NCBI GenBank assembly: GCA_041662765.1
Contig: JBAZRT010000011.1
Location: 1 to 18,738 of the forward strand
DNA length: 18,738 nt
Source: JAPLXD01 sp041662765
GTDB lineage: Bacteria; Patescibacteriota; Minisyncoccia; Moranbacterales; UBA11712
Direction of reading: 5' to 3'
Positions 1 through 6,795 of this stretch are shown here, one piece after another (the stretch's first letter is position 1; every line of letters begins with the position of its first letter). Under the pieces are notes generated by a model. It did no database searches, was not told where the DNA came from, and saw only the letters and a program-made list of their open reading frames with translations. The position numbers were made by a program, and so were the translations under genes.

Positions 1-1208
1 TGAAAATCAGCGATCTGGGCGACATCTTTGATGACATTAGCTTTCCCCGCGCCGATCTTTCCGCCGACGGCCGCCCCCGTGCACAAAATTTTGCTTTTGC
101 TTTTCAAAATATATTCCTCGAGCACATTTTTTTTCTTCTGAGACTGCACTGTTTCTGGCCGCGCTTGGACGATATACAGTTTTCCATCCCGTCCGTCCTT
201 GGCCCACTCAATATCCATGCCTTTTTTGTAATGCTCTTCGATCAAAAGTCCCCAGCGAGCGAGTTCCAGAGCCTCATCGTCCGTAAGACAGAATTTTTTT
301 CTGTCCTCTTGCGAAACAATTGCGGTTTGGGTCGTTGATGTTCCTCCAATACTATATACAAGCTTATTCTCCTTGCTGCCCATTTTTTTGCCCACGATAG
401 ATTTGAATCCTTTTTTGAGCGTTGGTTTGTGAACAATGAATTCGTCGGGATTCACCTTGCCTTTCACGATATTTTCTCCGAGGCCATACGACCCGTTGAT
501 GATGATTGCGTCGGAAAATCCTGATTCCGTGTCAATCGTGAACATCACACCGCTCGCTGCTTCGTCCGAACGGACCATTTTTTGCACGCCAACGGAAAGC
601 GCTATGCTCAATTGGTCAAAACCCTTGTCCACGCGGTAGGATATCGCTCGATCGGTGAAAAGAGAGGAAAAACATTTTTTGATCGACTCAAGAAGCTGAT
701 ATTCCCCAGTCACGTTGAGATAAGATTCCTGCTGTCCCGCGAAAGACGCGTCCGCAAGATCCTCGGCGGTTGCGCTTGAACGTACGGCCGTGTCCACACC
801 ACCCGCGAAATGATTTGTATGGTCTTCTCTGTCCCAATTTATCCGGAAACTTTTGCGCGGGATATAGGCTTTGGAAAGTTTTGAATAGGCCTCGACAATT
901 TGGTTGCGAAGATCAATCGGAAATTCTGCTGAAAGGATGGCCTCGCGAACACGATATCCCCGCTGGGCCAAATTCCGCATATTCCCTGTATCAAGACTCT
1001 TCAATATGTCTTTTATTTCCCCCTCGAGCCTGTTTTGGGTGATGAAATAACGAAAAGCCTCGGCCGTGACAGAGAACCCGTCCGGAACCCGAATGCCTCC
1101 CTTTCTGAGATTGCGAAACATCTCGCCAAGCGAAGCGTTCTTCCCGCCGACGAGTTCAATGTCCTTGATCCCGGTCTCACGGAACCAAAGAATGTACTTT
1201 TTTGCCAT
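1..1208 (-). CDS. ppsA: Phosphoenolpyruvate synthase, N-terminal part (runs off left edge)
   Basis: Pyruvate, water dikinase: pyruvate + ATP + H2O gives PEP + AMP + Pi, in the cytoplasm. The frame is open from ATG at 1208 to the window edge, giving 402 codons of a family normally about 750-800 residues long. The PPDK N-terminal ATP-binding domain is clear: GGKNASLGEM at residues 21-30, VRSSATAEDLADASFAGQQ at about 142-160, then SGVMFTIDTESGF, YGLGENIVKGKVNPDEF and IEWAKDG...LYIVQARPETV. The swivelling domain with the catalytic His and the PEP-binding barrel lie outside the window. It starts 12 bases after the pyk stop codon with no clear Shine-Dalgarno, so it is probably co-transcribed with pyk. 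No frameshift or stop is seen in this part. A pyruvate phosphate dikinase is less likely from the N-terminal motifs. Confidence 0.93.
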   Translation of the reverse strand, partial: MAKKYILWFRETGIKDIELVGGKNASLGEMFRNLRKGGIRVPDGFSVTAEAFRYFITQNRLEGEIKDILKSLDTGNMRNLAQRGYRVREAILSAEFPIDLRNQIVEAYSKLSKAYIPRKSFRINWDREDHTNHFAGGVDTAVRSSATAEDLADASFAGQQESYLNVTGEYQLLESIKKCFSSLFTDRAISYRVDKGFDQLSIALSVGVQKMVRSDEAASGVMFTIDTESGFSDAIIINGSYGLGENIVKGKVNPDEFIVHKPTLKKGFKSIVGKKMGSKENKLVYSIGGTSTTQTAIVSQEDRKKFCLTDDEALELARWGLLIEEHYKKGMDIEWAKDGRDGKLYIVQARPETVQSQKKKNVLEEYILKSKSKILCTGAAVGGKIGAGKANVIKDVAQIADF

Positions 1209-1220
1209 AATATTTGTTTT

Positions 1221-2696
1221 TTATTTTATTTCTTCAACTTTTACTAAGCTCATATGCTCTTTTTTGACATGCGGGCGGCCGGCAACGATCACGACTTTGT
1301 CCTTGGATTTTAGCAACTTGTTTTTCTTTATCGTTTCGATCGATTTGTCGATGAGCTCGTCCAGATCTTTGCAATCTGGCAAGACAAAGCTGTTCACTCC
1401 CCAGACAAGAGCCAATTGATTGTGAGTTTTCTCATTGTTTGTCATAACAAAAATTTTTTGCTCCGGCCGATGACGGGTGATCATTCGCGCCGTGAAACCG
1501 CTCATACTCGCCACCACAATGGCTTTTGCTCCAGCATCCTTCAAAAGTTCATGGGCTGTTTGAGCGATTGCCGCCGAAACAGAAACTTTCTGATCTCCTA
1601 AAAATCCATGTTCCAGGTCGTCAAAGGGCGACTTTTCCGTTCTCCGAATGATCTGGCTCATCGTATGCACGGCTTCGACCGGATATTTTCCACTGGCAGT
1701 TTCCCCGGAAAGCATCAATGCGTCAGCGTGGTCGATGACAGCGTTTGAAACATCCGTCACTTCGGCTCGAGTAGGACGCGGATTGCGGATCATAGAATCA
1801 AGCATCTGCGTAGCCACGATCACCGGTTTTCCCACCCTTAAACATTTGGCCGCGATTTCTTTTTGCAGGATCGGGAGATCAGCCTGCGGCATTTCGATTC
1901 CAAGATCGCCTCTGGCAATCATCACTGCATCCGTTGTTGCGAGAATCTTGTCGAAATTTTTGATGGCTTCTTTTCTCTCGATCTTGGCAACCACTTGAGC
2001 AAGGCCGATTTTGTTTTTCGATTTCTTTTTGATCAACTTTTTGAGGTATTCTATCTCTTCGGCTGTTCTCACGAATGACATCGCGACGAAATCAACATTT
2101 TGCGCAAGAGCGAACTCAAGCACCTCTTTGTCACGCGCCGTGATCGCTCCAAGCTTTGCGGAAATTCCAGGGATATTCACTCCCTTTCTCGGCCTTATCG
2201 TTCCGCTATTTTGCACCCTGCACAAAAGCTTGTCCTTTTTTCGCTCCAATACCTTTATCTTGATCAGTCCGTCTTCGATTAATATGCTTGATCCGGACTT
2301 CACCATTCCCACAACCCCTTTCAGGTCCAATTTGAGGGTTTTTTGCTTATCCGAAGCAGTTGATATTCTCAATTTGTTGATAATTTTTTTTAGAGGATTG
2401 ATTTTCGCCGGAATCAGATCCTCTCTCACTTCAATAATTTCATTTTTCGAAACCGCCAGCTCATTTTCATTGCTCACTCTAATCCTTGGACCCTGAAGAT
2501 CGGCCATTATGCCGACTGGGATATTCAGTTTCTCGCTGATCTTTCTTACTGACCTGATTATTTTCTTGTGAGAGGAAAAACTCCCGTGCGAAAAGTTGAG
2601 CCGGGCAACGTTCATGCCTTTTCTTATCATTTCGGAAAGTATTTTTTCATTTTCTGATGCTGGACCGATTGTACAAATTATTTTCGTCCTTTTCAT
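1221..2696 (-). CDS. pyk: Pyruvate kinase
   Basis: Catalyses PEP + ADP to pyruvate + ATP, the last ATP-yielding step of glycolysis. 491 residues with the start at ATG 2696 (MKRTKIICTIGPASEN). An upstream in-frame start at 2750 was rejected because it would put a terminator hairpin and the promoter inside the gene. Motifs: ARLNFSHG at 31-38 (substrate and K+ side), KIERKEA at 238-244 with the catalytic Lys238, MIARGDLGIE at 259-268, ATQMLDSM at 295-302 and DADALMLSGETASGKYPVEA in the 320s-340s. The B domain (about residues 70-175) is slightly enlarged and lysine-rich. A C-terminal domain is present, so this is the full-length type. The gene is first in a two-gene unit with ppsA and has a close -10 box just before the start codon. 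Confidence 0.97.
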   Translation of the reverse strand: MKRTKIICTIGPASENEKILSEMIRKGMNVARLNFSHGSFSSHKKIIRSVRKISEKLNIPVGIMADLQGPRIRVSNENELAVSKNEIIEVREDLIPAKINPLKKIINKLRISTASDKQKTLKLDLKGVVGMVKSGSSILIEDGLIKIKVLERKKDKLLCRVQNSGTIRPRKGVNIPGISAKLGAITARDKEVLEFALAQNVDFVAMSFVRTAEEIEYLKKLIKKKSKNKIGLAQVVAKIERKEAIKNFDKILATTDAVMIARGDLGIEMPQADLPILQKEIAAKCLRVGKPVIVATQMLDSMIRNPRPTRAEVTDVSNAVIDHADALMLSGETASGKYPVEAVHTMSQIIRRTEKSPFDDLEHGFLGDQKVSVSAAIAQTAHELLKDAGAKAIVVASMSGFTARMITRHRPEQKIFVMTNNEKTHNQLALVWGVNSFVLPDCKDLDELIDKSIETIKKNKLLKSKDKVVIVAGRPHVKKEHMSLVKVEEIK

Positions 2697-2702
2697 GAAT
2701 TT

Positions 2703-2731
2703 ATTATACACCAAAAAACAGGCAACTCCAA
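2703..2731 (-). promoter_or_regulatory. Predicted promoter of pyk, leaderless geometry
   Basis: On the minus strand, TTGGAG (2726-2731) is separated by 17 bases from a perfect TATAAT (2703-2708), which is followed by six bases and the pyk ATG at 2696. With a start site about 6-7 bases after the -10 box, transcription would begin at or next to the A of ATG, so the mRNA would be leaderless. The -35 box falls in the loop of the preceding gene's terminator hairpin. Predicted from sequence only. Confidence 0.6.
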
Positions 2732-2743
2732 AAGAGTTGCCTG
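2713..2743 (-). terminator. Rho-independent terminator of the DUF4870 gene
   Basis: A perfect 10-bp stem (2719-2728 with 2734-2743, GAGTTGCCTG arm) closes a 5-base loop and is followed on the minus strand by six T residues (2718-2713). It lies 30 bases after the stop codon of the DUF4870 gene and directly before the pyk promoter. Confidence 0.85.
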
Positions 2744-2773
2744 TCTTCAAAAATACTATTGCGCAATGGTACT

Positions 2774-3121
2774 TTAGCTGATCAACTTAAAACCGCCGAT
2801 GAGCGGCAATTCTTTCATCTCGCCTTTGGCAGCGTTGATGATTCCCATGATCGCAACCACGATCAGGAAGATCGAACCGAGCGGCAGGAGAATAAACCAG
2901 CCGATAACGGGAATGATCCCGCCAACGACATTCACGACAATGGCAGCAAGAAGAAGGTTCAGCTGCTGATTGGCGTGGAATTTCGCGAACGGGCTATTTT
3001 TCGCGTCAGATACAAGCGGAATGAAAAACAATATCGGAATGATATATCCCACGATTCCCATTGATTTGTTTTTTTCCGCATCCGATGAACCGGATTGTTG
3101 TGTTTGATTTTGCTCTTCCAT
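2774..3121 (-). CDS. DUF4870 / Tic20-like small membrane protein
   Basis: 115 residues. A polar, Gln/Ser-rich N-terminus (1-20) is followed by about three hydrophobic segments (roughly 22-37, 54-79 and 82-98). The motif KFHANQQLNLLL at about 47-58 between the first two segments is characteristic of DUF4870 (Tic20-like fold) proteins, whose biochemical role is not established. The start at ATG 3121 is supported by GAGGTG seven to twelve bases upstream, one of the few good Shine-Dalgarno sequences in this window. It follows the DUF4258-like gene by 47 bases and ends in a strong terminator, so it closes the unit lying downstream of htpX. Identification is by motif and topology only. Confidence 0.8.
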   Translation of the reverse strand: MEEQNQTQQSGSSDAEKNKSMGIVGYIIPILFFIPLVSDAKNSPFAKFHANQQLNLLLAAIVVNVVGGIIPVIGWFILLPLGSIFLIVVAIMGIINAAKGEMKELPLIGGFKLIS

Positions 3122-3168
3122 ATTTTCACCTCGCTTTCTATTTCAAAGATTTAATTTTCTTGACTATA

Positions 3169-3546
3169 TTAAAGCATACTTTCCAATTCCCGCAAAATAT
3201 CCACCGGAATCGGGTCTCTTCTCGAACTCACGCCCGGATATCGCCACGCACTGATAATGCGTATCTTTTGCTGTCCCAAAGCTTTGATTTTCCCGCTTTG
3301 GGCTTTGCGCTTTATCTGGTACATTGCCCAAATTTCCCGCGTCCAAACTCTTTTCCCATCTTTCGTGCTGAAAGAGCTCGGCTGCATCACCGCGATCGTA
3401 TTTTTCACTATTCCCTCTTCTGTTCTTTGCGGATTTTTCACCACGCGCAAAATTCTCTGAGCTGTGAGGCCGTATTGTTTCATTTTTATGACGGCGTGCT
3501 GCGTCCATTCATATTTTTCCGTATTTTTGGGAATTTTGAATTGCAT
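3169..3546 (-). CDS. Conserved hypothetical protein, DUF4258-like
   Basis: 125 residues from ATG 3546 (MQFKIPKNTEKYEWTQHAV). A longer reading from 3567 would start inside the stem of the htpX terminator and is not favoured. The pattern W-T-x-H-A-x-x-K-M-x-x-Y-G-L-T near residues 14-28, then a hydrophobic strand and a late KIRIISAWRYPG strand, resembles the DUF4258/RelE-like small alpha-beta fold found in some toxins and in conserved CPR hypothetical proteins. No antitoxin-like partner gene is adjacent, so a toxin role is not claimed. The C-terminus has a short P-I-P-V-D-I-L motif. It lies 34 bases after the htpX stop codon; an AGGA in the 3' arm of the terminator hairpin sits at Shine-Dalgarno distance from the ATG. 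Confidence 0.65.
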   Translation of the reverse strand: MQFKIPKNTEKYEWTQHAVIKMKQYGLTAQRILRVVKNPQRTEEGIVKNTIAVMQPSSFSTKDGKRVWTREIWAMYQIKRKAQSGKIKALGQQKIRIISAWRYPGVSSRRDPIPVDILRELESML

Positions 3547-3577
3547 AAAAAAATTCCTGAAGATCAAGCTTCAGGAA
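3547..3577 (-). terminator. Rho-independent terminator after htpX
   Basis: A 9-bp perfect stem (3554-3562 with 3569-3577) with a 6-base loop, followed on the minus strand by seven T residues (3553-3547). It begins four bases after the htpX stop codon. The T-tract directly abuts the ATG of the next gene (3546), so termination and initiation signals are superimposed. Confidence 0.8.
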
Positions 3578-3580
3578 AAA

Positions 3581-4471
3581 TCAGATGTCCATACCTCGCA
3601 AGCGCTTCACGCGCTCTGAAATAGGCGGATGAGTTTGAAAAAGATTTGATACTTTTTTTCCCTTGAAAGGATTGGCAATAAAAAGATGGGCGGTTGCTTG
3701 GTTGGCGTGCTGCATCGGCGTCGGATCGGCGGAAATTTTTTCAAGCGCCCTTGCCAAGCCTTCAGGATATCTCGTGAGAAGGGCGCCATCGGCGTCGGCA
3801 AGATATTCACGCTTGCGGGAAATCGCCAGCTGGATGAGCATCGCTGCAATAGGCGCAAGAATAGAAAGGATGACCGCTGCTATGAATAGGATCATAGCCA
3901 ATTGCCCGCTCTCCCGATCATTGTCTCGACCCCCAAAAAAACTCCAACGGCGGAAAAATCCGGCCAATATAGCCACAAATCCGACCAAAACAACAATTAC
4001 CGTCGAAAGAAGAATGTCCCGATTACCTACATGGGACAGTTCGTGCGCGATCACGCCTTCAAGTTCAGTCTTGTCCAGTTTTTCAATGATACCCGTCGTG
4101 AGACACACAACCGCATGCTCCGGATCCCGCCCCGTTGCAAACGCGTTGGGCGAAGAATCTTGAATGATATATATTTTTGGTACAGGAAGCCCTGCTGTGA
4201 TGCAAAGATTTTCTACGATGTGATAGATATCCTTTGCGTTCTCATGCGTCACTTCTTTTGCTCCGCTCATTGCAAGAACGATCTTGTCGCTCCACCAGTA
4301 AGAAGCAAAACTCATAAGCACGCTGAAAAGCACCGCAATCACCAAAATCGCATAATTATTCATCGCGCCGGCGAATACATACCCAATACCAATAACAAAG
4401 ATCAAAAAACCTAGAATGTATATCCAAGTAAGACGAGTATTTTTGTCAGCTTGATCATAGATCGTAGCCAT
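3581..4471 (-). CDS. htpX: HtpX-like M48 membrane metalloprotease
   Basis: Zinc endopeptidase of the inner membrane that degrades misfolded membrane proteins. 296 residues from ATG 4471 (MATIYDQADKN). A TTG three codons upstream is less likely. Two N-terminal membrane segments (about 15-35 and 38-58) are followed by the peptidase domain: SSPNAFATGRDP at 107-117, the zinc motif HELSH at 143-147 with catalytic Glu144, two further hydrophobic segments (about 155-172 and 192-215) and the third zinc ligand Glu222 in KREYLADADGA. The C-terminal THPPISERVKRL motif is typical of HtpX. All catalytic residues are present. It lies downstream of lemA, a frequent genomic partner of M48 proteases, and is followed by its own terminator. 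Confidence 0.96.
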   Translation of the reverse strand: MATIYDQADKNTRLTWIYILGFLIFVIGIGYVFAGAMNNYAILVIAVLFSVLMSFASYWWSDKIVLAMSGAKEVTHENAKDIYHIVENLCITAGLPVPKIYIIQDSSPNAFATGRDPEHAVVCLTTGIIEKLDKTELEGVIAHELSHVGNRDILLSTVIVVLVGFVAILAGFFRRWSFFGGRDNDRESGQLAMILFIAAVILSILAPIAAMLIQLAISRKREYLADADGALLTRYPEGLARALEKISADPTPMQHANQATAHLFIANPFKGKKVSNLFQTHPPISERVKRLRGMDI

Positions 4472-4481
4472 AAATTTCAAA

Positions 4482-4612
4482 AAATCCTAAATCCTAAGCA
4501 CTAAACTCTAAACAAATTCAAATTTTCTAAACCCAAAATTCAAAACTTTTTGGATTTCGATTATTTGAATTTTGATATTGTTTAGGATTTAGATATTAGA
4601 ATTTAGGATTTC
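4482..4612. repeat. Imperfect inverted repeat of AAATCCTAA-type units
   Basis: The 137-base spacer between lemA and htpX is almost entirely an imperfect palindrome. The left arm (about 4482-4530) carries AAATCCTAAATCCTAA and CTCTAAACAAATTCAAA. The right arm (about 4565-4612) carries the reverse complements TTTGAATTTTG, TTTAGGATTTAG and AATTTAGGATTTCG. No T-tract follows, so it is not a classic terminator. An mRNA through it could fold into a long weak hairpin between lemA and htpX. I see no gene in it. Confidence 0.7.
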
Positions 4613-4617
4613 GATTT

Positions 4618-5166
4618 CTAGAATTCTACTTTCACTGGTTCTTTTTCGCCTCCTGCCGCTTCGAAAAACTCACGGGCAGAAAATCCCAGCATACCGGCGA
4701 AGACATTGTTTGGGAAGACTTGAATTTTTGTGTTGAAGTCGCGGACATTGCCGTTATAGAACCTTCTCGAAGCCTGAACTTTGTCTTCCGTATCCGTGAG
4801 TTCGCGCTGAAGTTCCAAAAAGTTTTGATTGGCCTTGAGATCGGGATAGGCTTCGGCGACCGCAAACAAACTTTTGAGGGTCTGGGAAAGCGCATTTTCC
4901 GCCTTTGCTTTGTCGCCTGCCGACTCAGCGCTCATCGCCTTCGTCCGCGCCTCCGTCACCTTTTCAAAAACTTCTTTTTCGTGAGAGGCATAACCTTTCA
5001 CTGTGTTCACCAAATTCGGAATGAGATCATAACGCCTTTTGAGCTGGACATCAATGTCCGACCAGGCTTCGTCAACCCTGTTTTTGAGCCGGATCAGCCC
5101 GTTGTAGATCGCGACCGCCCAAATGGCAATGATGGCGATTATTCCTAATATTACCCACATAATCAT
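4618..5166 (-). CDS. lemA: LemA family protein
   Basis: 182 residues, close to the usual family length. One N-terminal membrane segment (about 4-21) is followed by the LemA helical domain: NGLIRLKNRVDEAWSDIDV at about 22-40, RRYDLIPNLVNTVKGYASHE, then long helices containing AYPDLKANQNFLELQRELTDTEDKVQASRRFYN and the late NNVFAGMLGF motif. The protein is predicted to be anchored in the membrane with a helical bundle outside or at the membrane face. Its molecular role is unknown, but it is often encoded with HtpX-type M48 proteases, as here. The start at 5166 (MIMWVI) is 13 bases after the previous stop codon, indicating co-transcription with the upstream gene. Confidence 0.95.
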   Translation of the reverse strand: MIMWVILGIIAIIAIWAVAIYNGLIRLKNRVDEAWSDIDVQLKRRYDLIPNLVNTVKGYASHEKEVFEKVTEARTKAMSAESAGDKAKAENALSQTLKSLFAVAEAYPDLKANQNFLELQRELTDTEDKVQASRRFYNGNVRDFNTKIQVFPNNVFAGMLGFSAREFFEAAGGEKEPVKVEF

Positions 5167-5179
5167 ATTTTTTCGTTAA

Positions 5180-6208
5180 TTAATTAATATTGAGAACTGC
5201 CTTTGCTTCATCGGGTGAAGCGTTTTTCGCTGTTTTTTCCCTTGCTGCTTCAACCGTCACTCTTGATACAGACAGCGATTCCTTTATTTTGTCGCCCGTA
5301 CTTGAGAGAAAATATTCTCCTCCAGAACTAATACCAGAAAATCCGCTATTCCTTTCATCGCTAGCTCCGGCTACCACTCCATTTTTGAATGTTCCATCGG
5401 AATAGGCAAAATATCCGGAAACCGCGATGAGAAGGAACATCATGACAAAACCGGTTGCAAAAACAAATCTAGGAAAAAAAGACGACTGCATTTTTTCATT
5501 AACTCCAAATACAGGTGAAAATACATCCCGATTTTTCCGAAACTTGATCTCTTTGTATGGGAGGGGGTTCTCGTTTTTTTTCTGAATCAAAAAATTTTTT
5601 GGCAAATCTGTATTTTTTGCGTATCTTTGCATATCTCGTCCGCCAGCCGACGCATATTGATTTGCCATTGTTTTTGGAACAGCGGAAACACTCCTGCTCC
5701 ATCTCTGTCTTTTTATGTCCACTCGAGAAGCCGGCTTGATCTCGATTCTTTTTTGCATCAAAAGAGGAGCGGCTTTCGGAGCTTGATGTTTGTTTATTCT
5801 TATTCCGAAAGAATTTCCGTTGGCCTTAACTTCGGATCTGATTGTTCCGGAATTCGCGGTCGAAATATTTTCCACCTTGGGCGCAACACAGACTGGTTCT
5901 CTTTTTGGAAAAAAGATCGGCGCGCTTATCTTGATCGGCTGTGCTTCTTTTTCAACCAAAGCGATTGCTTCCGGTTCCGCTTTTTCCAACTGAACCACTT
6001 GCGCTTCACAAACACTTTCTGTTTTTTTCTTTTGTGAATTTTCCAAGAATTCTTCGAACCATTCCCAGGTCGTGTACCAACGCTTTCCGATTCGGATCGA
6101 ACCGATATCGCCGCGGCGCGCTAAAAGCCCCATATACTCCTGGGCGTACTTTTTTTCTTTCGCGATCTTGGAAAGTAAAATGAATTTTTCTTGGAGATCC
6201 TCCCGCAT
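5180..6208 (-). CDS. Membrane-anchored protein with HTH-like N-terminus, unknown function
   Basis: 342 residues from ATG 6208 (MREDLQEKF). The N-terminal 55 residues (KEKKYAQEYMGLLARRGDIG, IRIGKRWYTTWEWFEEFLE) look like an excisionase/MerR-type helix-turn-helix unit. A long, basic, low-complexity linker (about 60-245) is followed by one membrane segment (about 248-268) and a 74-residue Ser/Gly-rich tail ending in a predicted helix. If the HTH part is cytoplasmic, the tail is outside. Proteins with this HTH-linker-TM plan occur in CPR genomes, but I know of no assigned function. It is first in the unit leading to lemA and htpX. The start is chosen because a -10 box (TATTAT) lies exactly six bases upstream; starts at 6226 and 6223 would overlap that promoter. 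Confidence 0.75.
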   Translation of the reverse strand: MREDLQEKFILLSKIAKEKKYAQEYMGLLARRGDIGSIRIGKRWYTTWEWFEEFLENSQKKKTESVCEAQVVQLEKAEPEAIALVEKEAQPIKISAPIFFPKREPVCVAPKVENISTANSGTIRSEVKANGNSFGIRINKHQAPKAAPLLMQKRIEIKPASRVDIKRQRWSRSVSAVPKTMANQYASAGGRDMQRYAKNTDLPKNFLIQKKNENPLPYKEIKFRKNRDVFSPVFGVNEKMQSSFFPRFVFATGFVMMFLLIAVSGYFAYSDGTFKNGVVAGASDERNSGFSGISSGGEYFLSSTGDKIKESLSVSRVTVEAAREKTAKNASPDEAKAVLNIN

Positions 6209-6214
6209 AAAGAT

Positions 6215-6244
6215 ATAATACATCAAAGCGCAATATGATGTCTA
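6215..6244 (-). promoter_or_regulatory. Predicted promoter of the HTH-TM gene / lemA / htpX unit, leaderless geometry
   Basis: On the minus strand TAGACA (6239-6244, 5/6 to consensus) is 18 bases from TATTAT (6215-6220, 5/6 to consensus), which is followed by six bases and ATG at 6208. The expected transcription start coincides with the start codon. Sequence prediction only. Confidence 0.55.
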
Positions 6245-6306
6245 TAGTAAATATCGGATATTGTCCAGAGACGTTTCTGCTCCCAAATACTGCCCAAAAA
6301 TAAGCA

Positions 6307-6336
6307 TTGTGTATTATTTGAAAAATAGTGTAAAAT
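6307..6336 (+). promoter_or_regulatory. Predicted promoter of the DUF212 gene, leaderless geometry
   Basis: TTGTGT (6307-6312), an 18-base spacer and TAAAAT (6331-6336, 5/6 to consensus), then six bases and ATG at 6343. It faces away from the minus-strand promoter at 6215-6244; the two share a 134-base divergent spacer that otherwise shows no gene. Confidence 0.55.
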
Positions 6337-6342
6337 AGAAAT

Positions 6343-6795
6343 ATGATTGAAATATCAAAATATTACTCATTCCTGCTGCCAATAGTAATTTGGTTTTTTA
6401 TTCTTTTTATAAAAATAGTTACATATTCCCTAAAACATGGCTGGGACATCAGAAATACGCTCAAGCATGTCGGCCATGGCCATATGCCGTCGGCCCACAC
6501 CGGTTTTATAGTTTCTTTGGTTACGGCTGTCGGCCACTACAAAGGAATAGACTCAGGGGCTTTTGCCGTTGCTTTTATTTTAGCTATCATTACTATCGAC
6601 GATGCAATCAGGCTCCGGATGTATATGGGAGACCAAGGGAGATATTTAAACAAGATCATCGAAAATCTCCAACTGGAAGAAAAATATCCAAAATTGAAAG
6701 AGAGAATGGGTCATAGAATAAGCGAGGTGATCGTCGGCGGCTTGATTGGATTTTCATTCACTCTCGCTCTCGTAAAACTTCTCGAATCACTTTAG
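6343..6795 (+). CDS. Divergent PAP2 family (DUF212) membrane protein
   Basis: 150 residues with several hydrophobic segments (about 9-29, 53-65, 72-87 and 129-147). The motif GHGHMPSAHTGF at 44-55 corresponds to the (M)PSxH signature of the phosphatidic acid phosphatase/haloperoxidase-like DUF212 family, and DDAIRLRMYMGDQ at about 86-98 and HRISEVIVGGLIG near the C-terminus also fit. A lipid phosphate or polyprenyl phosphate phosphatase role is possible by family, but DUF212 activity is not well defined. The gene converges on murE and overlaps its 3' end by 38 bases, with no terminator visible between them. Confidence 0.9.
   Translation: MIEISKYYSFLLPIVIWFFILFIKIVTYSLKHGWDIRNTLKHVGHGHMPSAHTGFIVSLVTAVGHYKGIDSGAFAVAFILAIITIDDAIRLRMYMGDQGRYLNKIIENLQLEEKYPKLKERMGHRISEVIVGGLIGFSFTLALVKLLESL

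Noticed and set aside
1..1208. Possible broken ppsA, because only short fragments appear as closed ORFs on this strand
   Set aside because: Reading the minus strand from ATG 1208 gives an uninterrupted frame with all expected N-terminal motifs. The gene is merely cut by the window edge.
2697..2750. Pyruvate kinase starting 18 codons earlier at 2750
   Set aside because: Those codons would run through a perfect terminator hairpin, its T-tract and a TATAAT box. The conserved family N-terminus begins at 2696.
3169..3546. Toxin-antitoxin module based on the DUF4258-like protein
   Set aside because: No small partner gene with antitoxin character is adjacent; the neighbours are a protease and a DUF4870 membrane protein.
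3164..3624. Plus- and minus-strand ORFs of about 115-187 codons overlapping the DUF4258-like gene
   Set aside because: They are alternative-frame shadows with no recognisable motif. The 3546-3169 frame has a conserved-looking core and sensible neighbours.
3663..4414. Plus-strand ORFs of 166 and 170 codons opposite htpX
   Set aside because: They lie wholly antisense to a gene with a complete zinc-protease signature and show no protein-like motif pattern.
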